A stretch of DNA of 6,007 bases, taken from assembly GCA_003131925.1 (NCBI GenBank), contig PKWC01000229.1:33582-39588 (forward strand), read 5' to 3'. Each line of letters opens with the position of its first letter. The first letter of the stretch is position 1. Under the pieces are notes generated by a model. It saw nothing but the letters and a program-made list of their open reading frames with translations. It was not told the DNA's origin and searched no databases. Positions 1 to 5,824 of this stretch are shown in pieces. The stretch is from Alphaproteobacteria bacterium. GTDB taxonomy: Bacteria > Pseudomonadota > Alphaproteobacteria > Micropepsales > Micropepsaceae. The position numbers were made by a program, and so were the translations under genes.

Positions 1-84
1 GATCCGGGGTTCGGCGGGTCTGGATTTCTCTCCATGTCCGCTGAAGCCTTGGGCGAAGGCGGATCGAAGGATGAGTTCATGTAG
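1..84 (+). CDS. Possible C-terminal end of an upstream gene (partial)
   Basis: Frame 1 is open from the window edge to a TAG at 82-84 and would encode 27 residues, Gly/Ser-rich and acidic, ending in KDEFM. It ends 9 nt before the ATG of the oxidase subunit gene, as expected for an operon partner. A second frame (2-97) is also open and ends in a TGA overlapping that ATG as ATGA, but its product (three Cys, Trp, many Arg/Lys) looks less like a natural protein end. The third frame stops at 42. The segment is too short to assign a family. If it is coding, one would expect another oxidase component, but nothing here shows that. Confidence 0.35.
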   Translation, partial: DPGFGGSGFLSMSAEALGEGGSKDEFM

Positions 85-93
85 TGTGACGGC

Positions 94-792
94 ATGATCG
101 GGCAGGACAATTCCGTTCTTTGGATCGTAGTCGGCGCCTTCGGTGCGATTTGTCTTTTCATTCTGGCCCTCTTGGCGCGAACTGTACTTACACGCGGCGC
201 GCCGTCACGTCCGGCATCCAGCGATGCCGCACGACGAACACGGCGCGACCTGATTTGGACCGTGGCGCCCGTATTGGCGTTCGCCTTCGTCGCGGCCCCG
301 CTAATGGGGCTCCTGTATTTGCGGAACACGACGCCGGCCGCCGCCCTGACGATCACTGTGACCGGTCACATGTGGTATTGGACCTACAAATATTCCGACT
401 CGGGCGATTTCACCTTCAGGGGGCCCATGATTGCGAACTCGGCGGCCGAAAAGTTACCGGTCACCACCCCGTCGGCGACGGACGATCATATCATCGTGCC
501 GGTAGACAAGACGGTTCGCATCGTCGCCATTGCCACGAACGTGATTTACAGTTGGGCCATTCCGTCTCTCGGCGCCAGGATCGAAGCGGTGCCGGGCTGG
601 AACGGGCAAACCTGGTTCAAAGCAGCAAAAGAAGGCCTATACTACGGCAACTGCTCGGAGTTGTGCGGCTTGCCGCATGCGTTCAAGCCCATTGAGATTG
701 AAGTCGTAAGCCAAGCGCGCTTCGACAAATGGATTGCCGAATCGAACCGGAAATTGAGCCGCGTCGTTGCCACCGCGGGCGTCGGGCAGTGA
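94..792 (+). CDS. Cytochrome c oxidase subunit II-like protein with incomplete CuA site
   Basis: This 232-residue protein has the subunit II layout of heme-copper oxidases. Two transmembrane helices lie at about residues 8-31 and 54-76, followed by a periplasmic cupredoxin domain. The family motif LIWTVAP opens helix 2 and the aromatic cluster GHMWYWTY (91-98) is present. The copper loop reads CSELCGLPHAFK (187-198). In the normal family CuA is held by two Cys, two His, one Met and a Glu carbonyl, and it takes electrons from cytochrome c. Here C187, E189, C191 and H195 remain, but the first His is Y152 (in NVIYSWAIP) and the Met is K198. The Glu usual at the start of helix 2, at the K-proton-channel entrance, is D52. 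No subunit I gene follows, and a hairpin closes the gene. The ATG at 94 has no strong Shine-Dalgarno but is the only good start after the in-frame stop at 82. Family assignment is firm; electron-transfer competence is uncertain. Confidence 0.9.
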   Translation: MIGQDNSVLWIVVGAFGAICLFILALLARTVLTRGAPSRPASSDAARRTRRDLIWTVAPVLAFAFVAAPLMGLLYLRNTTPAAALTITVTGHMWYWTYKYSDSGDFTFRGPMIANSAAEKLPVTTPSATDDHIIVPVDKTVRIVAIATNVIYSWAIPSLGARIEAVPGWNGQTWFKAAKEGLYYGNCSELCGLPHAFKPIEIEVVSQARFDKWIAESNRKLSRVVATAGVGQ

Positions 793-799
793 AGGAATA

Positions 800-845
800 A
801 ACGGCGCGCGCCGCCCGTCAATTCAGGATGGTGGCGCGCGCCGTT
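800..845 (+). terminator. Strong GC hairpin after the oxidase gene (terminator, attenuator or operator)
   Basis: A perfect 13-bp inverted repeat pairs 800-812 (AACGGCGCGCGCC) with 833-845 (GGCGCGCGCCGTT). Three more pairs, one of them G-U, extend the stem inward and leave a loop of about 14 nt. It starts 8 nt after the oxidase stop codon and ends 18 nt before the Shine-Dalgarno of the next gene. No T-run follows, so it is not a classical intrinsic terminator. It could stabilise the upstream mRNA, attenuate transcription, or act as DNA: each arm holds the self-complementary 10-mer GGCGCGCGCC, so the two copies are also direct repeats 30 bp apart. The structure is certain; its role is inferred. 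Confidence 0.6.
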
Positions 846-862
846 GCGCGGTGAAGATTCCC

Positions 863-867
863 GGAGG
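863..867 (+). promoter_or_regulatory. Shine-Dalgarno GGAGG that fixes the start at 874
   Basis: GGAGG sits 6 nt before the ATG at 874. The reading frame also runs upstream to a TTG at 844, but that codon lies inside the hairpin arm and has no ribosome-binding site. The extra ten residues would also push the signal peptide further from the N-terminus. Confidence 0.85.
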
Positions 868-873
868 ACGAGC

Positions 874-2094
874 ATGACGACGAGCAGAACTCCGTTCCGG
901 CGCGGGAATCGGCCGGCATGGCCAATTCGCGACATTTTCGTTTCGGTTGCGGCGGCGCTGCTTGCGTCCGCCTGCTTTCCCGCTTTTGGAGCGAGCCCCT
1001 CCGTTCCCGGGCAGGTGGGTCTCGGCAAAGTCCTGACCACGAAGGACGGCGGCCAGATCTACGGATTCGACATCAACCAGAACGGCGGCGATGGCGTCCT
1101 CGCCAGCGCCCAGAACAGCCAGAAGGGATTCCTGGTCTCAATGGAGACGTTCGACCAGAACACGGGAGAGATCACCAGATCCTTCAAGAAATATGATGGG
1201 CCAAAGAATTCGTACTCCGTCGATGGCATCTTCGCCGGCGATGTCGGGCTCGTCACCCATTTCATAATCCCGAAAGGCCAAATCTACGCCCGCCGTGTCT
1301 ACGACGTGATGAATCCGGTGACGGCGGAGAAATTCACCGGCTCATGGACGCCGCCGCTCAAAGACGTCAACGTCAATCAGGTCGCCGAAAACCAGGCCAC
1401 ATCGACCAGCGTTGTCTTCGTCATCGAACTGAGGAAACAGGACATTCCGGATCTGATCGTCTCCAATGTCGGGGCGAACACGTTCAGCAACGTCATCCCT
1501 CTCGACCCGAATCTCTTTGGCGGGGGCAACGGTCCGCAGCTGGGGCAATACGCGGCAGCAAACGAAGCCGTGTTGGCCTTGTCTCCCGACGGAGGGGCCG
1601 TCGGCGGCAAACCGCCTCTCAACGTGCTCGTCGACCTGACCACTGGCAAGTCGACGCAGTTCAACGGCTACAACAATGGGTTTTATCACGCGGGCGGCGT
1701 CAACGGTCTCGCGACGGATATCAATACGGGGGTAACGGCCACCGACACCGAGCTGAACGCGCAGGTCGAGCTTTACGATATGGCCAATCAGAAAGGCATT
1801 GCTGCGGTGCAGCTTCCCTGCACGGGCAACACGGATCAGATCTACAGCGGTTCCGGCATCGCGGCTGATCCCGTGAACAAGCTCTTTCTTGTCACCGAGA
1901 CATACGATGCATGCAACGGGGGAGCGGACAGCGTCATCGCGGTCTATGACGAAAGCGGAAACTACGTCGAGACCATCACCGGCTTCAAATTCTCTATCGG
2001 CGAGCCGGCGCCGGTGATCAATCCATCCAAGCGCATGGGCTGGGCTTTCGGTGGCCCCAACGGCGTCAGCCAGCTGCAGCAGTTTTTCTATTAG
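874..2094 (+). CDS. Exported protein of unknown function, propeller-like
   Basis: This 406-residue protein is not one I can name. Its N-terminus is a long, basic signal region: Arg-rich to about residue 19, a hydrophobic core at about 21-33, then AFG/A, a plausible signal peptidase I site after G39. The stretch ASAC at 31-34 weakly resembles a lipobox, so a lipoprotein is a second possibility. The mature part is Gly/Asn/Asp-rich and holds segments of beta-propeller style: GQIYGFDIN near 60-68, VLALSPDG near 233-240, and a blade-like unit near 327-370 with IAADPVNKLFLV and VIAVYDESGNYVETITG. C316 and C347 are the only Cys after the signal region and may form a disulfide in the periplasm. No catalytic or heme motif is seen. 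The gene is bounded by the upstream hairpin and by a repeat element that starts 4 nt after its stop. The CDS itself is well supported by its Shine-Dalgarno, length and export signal. Confidence 0.88.
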   Translation: MTTSRTPFRRGNRPAWPIRDIFVSVAAALLASACFPAFGASPSVPGQVGLGKVLTTKDGGQIYGFDINQNGGDGVLASAQNSQKGFLVSMETFDQNTGEITRSFKKYDGPKNSYSVDGIFAGDVGLVTHFIIPKGQIYARRVYDVMNPVTAEKFTGSWTPPLKDVNVNQVAENQATSTSVVFVIELRKQDIPDLIVSNVGANTFSNVIPLDPNLFGGGNGPQLGQYAAANEAVLALSPDGGAVGGKPPLNVLVDLTTGKSTQFNGYNNGFYHAGGVNGLATDINTGVTATDTELNAQVELYDMANQKGIAAVQLPCTGNTDQIYSGSGIAADPVNKLFLVTETYDACNGGADSVIAVYDESGNYVETITGFKFSIGEPAPVINPSKRMGWAFGGPNGVSQLQQFFY

Positions 2095-2142
2095 GCGGTA
2101 CCCCTCACCCGCGCGTGAGCGGTTGATAGACTTCGCGCTTGG

Positions 2143-2167
2143 CCCCTCTCCCACAAGGGGAGAGGGG
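2143..2167. repeat. Left inner hairpin of the MITE-like element
   Basis: CCCCTCTCCC (2143-2152) pairs with GGGAGAGGGG (2158-2167) over 10 bp, around a 5-nt loop. In RNA from the upstream gene this would form about 50 nt after the stop codon and could protect or end that transcript, although no T-run follows. Confidence 0.85.
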
Positions 2168-2210
2168 ACTCCGAGCGCTGATTTTCCGATATTGATGCAA
2201 GATTCCGATT

Positions 2211-2234
2211 CCCCTCTCCCCTTGTGGGAGAGGG
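2211..2234. repeat. Right inner hairpin of the MITE-like element
   Basis: CCCTCTCCC (2212-2220) pairs with GGGAGAGGG (2226-2234) over 9 bp with a 5-nt loop. It is the inverted copy of the left inner arm, matching at 24 of 25 positions. Its GGGAG (2226-2230) sits 4 nt before an in-frame ATG at 2235 and could act as a ribosome-binding site if the hairpin were open. Confidence 0.85.
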
Positions 2235-2272
2235 ATGCAAATACGGGCGATGAATTCTGATCAAGCGCGGGT

Positions 2273-2278
2273 GAGGGG
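2273..2278 (+). promoter_or_regulatory. Ribosome-binding-like GAGGGG inside the MITE terminal repeat
   Basis: The purine run GAGGGG (2273-2278) lies within the right terminal repeat, immediately before the ATG at 2280. The gap is short: about 3 nt if GAGG is the pairing core. It can pair instead with CCCCTC at 2101-2106 in the left terminal repeat, so a transcript entering from upstream could hide it. Its role as the true ribosome-binding site is inferred. Confidence 0.5.
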
Positions 2279-2279
2279 T

Positions 2280-3458
2280 ATGTGCAAACTCGTCATTTCC
2301 AACGCCGATGCACGGCGGCTGTTTCTCGATCGCCACGCGCTCGGCGAACGACAAGGTCACAAGCTTACCCATGCCGAGGTCCTTGCGCTCGTCCGCAAGC
2401 TCGGGTTCGTCCAGCTCGATTCGATCAACATCGTCGAACGCGCGCACCACATGATCCTGTTCTCGCGCGCGGCGGGCTATGCGCGTGAGATCCTCTCCGC
2501 GCTGCACCATGACCACAGAGCGCTGTTCGAGCATTGGACGCACGACGCTTCGCTCGTGCCCATCGAGTTCTATCCGCACTGGCACCATCGTTTCGGCGCG
2601 GCGAAGGCGCGGCTTGCGCATGCGAACTGGGCGTCGCGTCTGGGAGACGATCCGGCCAGGGCGATTGCCCGTGTGCGCCGCCGAATCCGTAAAGACGGCG
2701 CCGTGTCGGCGCGCGATTTCGCGGACAAGGGCCAAGGCTCCTGGTGGGGCTGGGGGCCTTCCAAGACTGCGCTCGAATTTCTGTGGCGCGCAGGCGAGCT
2801 GGCGATCGCGCGGCGCGACGGATTCGAGAAAGTCTACGATCTCGCGAGCCGCGTAATCCCGGCAGAGCTGCGCTCTGCACGACCGACGCGCAGGCAAAGC
2901 GTGGACTGGGCCTGCCGCGAAGCTGCGGCGCATCTCGGCTTCGCGACGCCGAGCGAACTCGCCGGATTCTTCGAACTGGCCGAGCTTTCCGAAGCGCGAG
3001 ACTGGGTGAAGGCGGCTTTGCGGAAGAAGGAAATCGTCGAAATCCTGGTGACCGGAGTGGACGGAATCGCCCGACAAGCCTTCGCGCTTGCCTCGATCGA
3101 AGCCGACATTGCCGCGCTTGCGCCTGCGCACAATCCTGCGCGCTTCCTTTCGCCCTTTGATCCCGCAATCCGCGACCGAAAGCGCGCGCGGAGGCTCTTC
3201 GGCTTCGATTATACGATCGAGGTTTACGTGCCGGAGAAGAAGCGGCGCTACGGCTATTACGTCTTGCCCGTCCTCGAGGGCGAGCGCTTCATCGGCCGCG
3301 CCGATCTCAAGGCGCATCGCGGCGAACACCGGATCGAGGTGAAGGGCCTTTGGCCCGAACCCGGCGTCGATTTCGACAGGAAGCGCCGGGAAGCATTCGA
3401 AGCCGCGCTGGCCGAGCTGTCCCGTTTCACTTCGACCGGCTCCGAACTCCAGGCTTGA
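2280..3458 (+). CDS. ycaQ: YcaQ/AlkX-type DNA glycosylase (HTH_42 family)
   Basis: This 392-residue protein aligns, from memory, along its length with E. coli YcaQ (AlkX), a cytoplasmic base-excision enzyme that removes N7-alkylated purines and unhooks interstrand crosslinks. It is built of winged-helix repeats. Matching blocks are NADARRLFL (8-16), QLDSINIVERA with the catalytic-type QxD motif (Q45, D47), HWTHDASLVP (85-94), the GSWWGW block and VYDLASRVIP mid-protein, FLSPFDP (about 289-295), and RYGYYVLPVL with an IGRADLKAHR block near the C-terminus. In-frame ATGs also occur at 2235 and 2250, but both lie inside the repeat element. Starting at 2280 leaves 8 residues before ADAR, as in the E. 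coli protein, so 2280 is preferred. The peptidase gene follows after 49 nt and may be co-transcribed. No promoter is evident outside the repeat. Family assignment is firm; the exact start is less so. Confidence 0.92.
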   Translation: MCKLVISNADARRLFLDRHALGERQGHKLTHAEVLALVRKLGFVQLDSINIVERAHHMILFSRAAGYAREILSALHHDHRALFEHWTHDASLVPIEFYPHWHHRFGAAKARLAHANWASRLGDDPARAIARVRRRIRKDGAVSARDFADKGQGSWWGWGPSKTALEFLWRAGELAIARRDGFEKVYDLASRVIPAELRSARPTRRQSVDWACREAAAHLGFATPSELAGFFELAELSEARDWVKAALRKKEIVEILVTGVDGIARQAFALASIEADIAALAPAHNPARFLSPFDPAIRDRKRARRLFGFDYTIEVYVPEKKRRYGYYVLPVLEGERFIGRADLKAHRGEHRIEVKGLWPEPGVDFDRKRREAFEAALAELSRFTSTGSELQA

Positions 3459-3507
3459 CCATGCCGATGCGGTTTCATTTTATCGCGCCCGTCTCGGGAG
3501 ATTCCGC

Positions 3508-5664
3508 ATGAAACAAGTCGCACGAATGATTGGAGTGCTTGCGCTCGCCGTCACGTCTGTTGGCGCCGCGTCTTTGCGGCCGCCGGTTGCGCCGAAGATT
3601 CCCGTCATCGACGATTATTTCGGCTACAGGATCACCGACAATTACCGCTGGATGGAAAACCGTTCTTCGCCGAAATTCGTGAGCTGGATCACGAAGGAAA
3701 ACGCCTACGCGCGGGCGGTGCTCGCGCGGATTCCGGGCCACGACGCGCTTCTCAAGCGAATCGCCATGCATACGGGCGGAGGAACGACAATCTCGGGCGT
3801 GCAGCTTGCGGGCGGCCGCGTGTTCTATCTGAAACGCGAGCCCAACGAGGACTCCTTCAAACTCCACATGCGGCCTTCAATATCCGGCGCAGAAAGACTT
3901 CTCGTCGATCCGACCCGCAGGGACGCGAACGGGAAGCATTTCGCCATCGATTATTTCCAGCCTTCGCAGAACGGCGCCATGCTCGTCTACGGTATTTCGG
4001 AGGGCGGCTCCGAGAACAGCGTCATTCACATTCTCGACACGCAATCTGGGATCGAGTCGCCCGAAACCATCGATCGTTGCGAAGACGGGGGGCCGTCGTG
4101 GCGCCCGGACGGAAAATCGTTTTTCTACCGCAGGCAGGCGAAGCTCGAACCCGGCGCAAACGAAACAAACAGATATCTGAACAGCCACGCCCTGCTGCAT
4201 GTGGTGGGCGCCGATCCCGAGAAGGACGCGCCGATCATCGGCACGGGCGTCGCGGGATCACCTTCGCTCACCCCTGCAAGTTTGCCCTTCGTCGTCGTGA
4301 CTCCGGGCTCACGCTACGCGCTGGCCGTGATCAGTCCTGGATCGATTCCCGAATCCGAATTCTATGTCGCCCCCGTGGAACAGGTGACGGACGGGCACGC
4401 GCCGTGGAAACGCGTGGCATCGCTCGGCGACAAGGTGACGAACGTGGCATTGCACGGCGACAAGCTGTTTCTGATCGCCTACAAAAACGCACCGCGCTTC
4501 AAGGTTCTCGAGACAAGCGCCGCTTCTCCCGATATCGCGAAGGCAAAAACGGTGATACCGACGGGCACGCGCGTGATCGAGGATTTCGCGGCCGCCTCGG
4601 ACGCACTCTACATTCGCGATCTCGACGGCGGCCCAAGTCGATTGCGGCGCTACGATTTCGCGAGCGGCCGGATTACTGACATCGCCCTGGCCGCCGACGG
4701 CACGCTCACGGGACCCGTGACCGATCCCACCTCGCCCGACGTCTTGTTCGGCCTTCAAGGCTGGGTGATCCCGCAGCGCTGGTACACCTTGGCGAACGGT
4801 CAGGTCGCGCCGCTGGCGCTCGCGCCATCCTGGAAAGACGATTACTCGGCCTTCATGGCGGAAGAGGTGAAGGCGCGCGCGCATGATGGAACGCTCATTC
4901 CCCTCTCCATCGTTCACAAACGCGGGCTGAAACTCGACGGCACGAATCCGGTCTGGCTTATCGGGTATGGCGCTTATGGGCTTTCGCTCACCCCCGCACT
5001 TGTCTCGCGCTTCGTTCCGCTGATCGAGGACGGGGGAGTGGTCGCCATCGCCCATGTGCGCGGCGGAGGCGAGTATGGCGAGGAATGGCACATGGCCGCG
5101 CATCTGGCGACCAAGCGAAGAAGTTACACGGACCTGATCGACTGCGCGGAGTATCTCGAACAAAACCACTATGGCAGCGCCGACACCATGGCGATCGAAG
5201 GCCGCAGCGCCGGCGGTATCACCGTGGGAATGGCACTCGACGCCGCGCCGACACTGTTCCGTGTCGTCTTTTCGGGCGTGGGCGATTCGAATGCGCTGCG
5301 CGCGGAGTTCGAAACCGACGGCGCCGCCAATTCCCTTGAGTACGGCAGCGTCAAGACAGAAGACGGTTTCAAGGCGCTGGCGAGCGTCGACGCCGTTCTT
5401 CACGTGATGGGCCGGGTGGCCTACCCGGCCGTGATGCTGACGACAGGAATGAACGACCCCCGCGTCGCGCCCTGGCAACCGGGCAAGATGGCGGCGGCCT
5501 TGCAGGCGGCTTCGTCGAGTGGGAACCCGGTCATCCTTCGCGTTGATTTCGAGGCCGGTCACGGCTTTGGCTCGACCAAATCGCAACGCGACGCCGAAAT
5601 GGCGGATCAGATGGCGTTTTTCTACTGGCAGATCGGAAAGCGGGGATACCAGCTCCGCCGTTGA
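3508..5664 (+). CDS. Exported S9 prolyl-oligopeptidase-family serine peptidase
   Basis: This 718-residue protein has the two-domain plan of prolyl oligopeptidases. A signal peptide (hydrophobic core about 7-18, likely cut after A20 or A21) points to the periplasm. The family N-terminal block GYRITDNYRWMEN lies at 39-51. A beta-propeller spans roughly 75-430, and an alpha/beta-hydrolase domain runs from about 450. Catalytic-domain marks are GYGAYG (486-491), RGGGEYGEEWH (from 518), the nucleophile S567 in GRSAGG, D650 in NDPRV and H685 in GHGFG. Spacing and length are close to porcine prolyl oligopeptidase (710 residues, S554/D641/H680). Members cut short peptides, usually after Pro; oligopeptidase B relatives cut after basic residues. 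GRSAGG is neither the GGSNGG of classical enzymes nor the GGSAGG of oligopeptidase B, so specificity is open. GGGAG-like pairing is given by GGGAG at 3496-3500, 7 nt before the ATG. It lies 49 nt after the glycosylase gene. Confidence 0.93.
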   Translation: MKQVARMIGVLALAVTSVGAASLRPPVAPKIPVIDDYFGYRITDNYRWMENRSSPKFVSWITKENAYARAVLARIPGHDALLKRIAMHTGGGTTISGVQLAGGRVFYLKREPNEDSFKLHMRPSISGAERLLVDPTRRDANGKHFAIDYFQPSQNGAMLVYGISEGGSENSVIHILDTQSGIESPETIDRCEDGGPSWRPDGKSFFYRRQAKLEPGANETNRYLNSHALLHVVGADPEKDAPIIGTGVAGSPSLTPASLPFVVVTPGSRYALAVISPGSIPESEFYVAPVEQVTDGHAPWKRVASLGDKVTNVALHGDKLFLIAYKNAPRFKVLETSAASPDIAKAKTVIPTGTRVIEDFAAASDALYIRDLDGGPSRLRRYDFASGRITDIALAADGTLTGPVTDPTSPDVLFGLQGWVIPQRWYTLANGQVAPLALAPSWKDDYSAFMAEEVKARAHDGTLIPLSIVHKRGLKLDGTNPVWLIGYGAYGLSLTPALVSRFVPLIEDGGVVAIAHVRGGGEYGEEWHMAAHLATKRRSYTDLIDCAEYLEQNHYGSADTMAIEGRSAGGITVGMALDAAPTLFRVVFSGVGDSNALRAEFETDGAANSLEYGSVKTEDGFKALASVDAVLHVMGRVAYPAVMLTTGMNDPRVAPWQPGKMAAALQAASSSGNPVILRVDFEAGHGFGSTKSQRDAEMADQMAFFYWQIGKRGYQLRR

Positions 5665-5670
5665 AGCGCA

Positions 5671-5711
5671 GTTTGGCGCAGACGCGAGCGGGAAACATTC
5701 CGCGGCCAAAC
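5671..5711 (+). terminator. Weak stem-loop after the peptidase gene
   Basis: GTTTGGC (5671-5677) and GCCAAAC (5705-5711) form a 7-bp stem, with a minor GGAA/TTCC stem (5691-5694 with 5698-5701) inside the loop. It begins 7 nt after the peptidase stop codon. There is no T-run, and the 27-nt loop is large, so a terminator role is only suggested by position. Confidence 0.3.
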
Positions 5712-5732
5712 CCTTGACGCCCCAAAACGCGG

Positions 5733-5747
5733 TTAACGCGATTTTTA
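5733..5747 (+). promoter_or_regulatory. Possible CtrA-like box upstream of the PodJ-like gene
   Basis: TTAACGCGATTTTTA reads as TTAA-N7-TTTA, one base from the TTAA-N7-TTAA consensus of the alphaproteobacterial cell-cycle regulator CtrA. It lies about 78 nt before the next start codon. A TTGACG element (5714-5719) resembling a -35 box is just upstream, but no convincing -10 box is found at the proper distance. Such short matches arise by chance, so confidence rests on the neighbouring gene type. Confidence 0.3.
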
Positions 5748-5824
5748 CGCTGTTGGCACAACATTGCGCAGGAAAGATGCCGTATCGCGCGCACCGCGGT
5801 TCGGCAAATTCGTGCGAGGCAAAA

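Larger units (their letters stand above)
2099..2280. mobile_element. 182-bp MITE-like palindromic intergenic element
   Basis: The ends are perfect 16-bp inverted repeats: TACCCCTCACCCGCGC at 2099-2114 and its reverse complement at 2265-2280. Inside, 2144-2167 and 2211-2234 form a second perfect inverted pair of 24 bp, and each of these arms is itself a hairpin. The element carries no gene, so any movement would need a transposase supplied elsewhere. Both ends finish in TA, which fits a TA target duplication as in MITEs derived from the IS630/Tc1-mariner group. GC-rich palindromes of this CCCCTCTCCC type are familiar, by recollection, as dispersed intergenic repeats (RIME-like) in Rhizobiales genomes. 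It fills the gap between two genes almost exactly and could fold in RNA read from either side. The structure is certain; the classification is inferred. Confidence 0.85.

Noticed and set aside
844..873. TTG start adding ten residues to the exported protein
   Set aside because: It lies in the hairpin arm without a ribosome-binding site, whereas ATG 874 has GGAGG at ideal spacing.
1342..2154. Open frame of 270 codons on the - strand
   Set aside because: It is antisense to the exported protein gene, begins inside the repeat element, and has no signal or family motif.
2143..2234. Short CRISPR-like array
   Set aside because: The two similar units are inverted rather than direct repeats, there are only two, and no cas gene is present.
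2235..2279. ATG 2235 as the main start of the glycosylase
   Set aside because: The added 15 residues derive from the repeat element and have no counterpart in the family. ATG 2280 gives the usual N-terminal length. It is kept only as a possible alternative.
2091..3329. Long open frame of 412 codons on the - strand
   Set aside because: It is antisense to the well-supported glycosylase gene, its product is Arg-rich with no family resemblance, and it runs through the repeat element. It is a by-product of GC-rich codon usage.
5754..5767. Sigma-54-like promoter TGGCAC-N4-TTGC
   Set aside because: The spacing between the -24 and -12 elements is one base short of the strict requirement, so it is probably a chance match.
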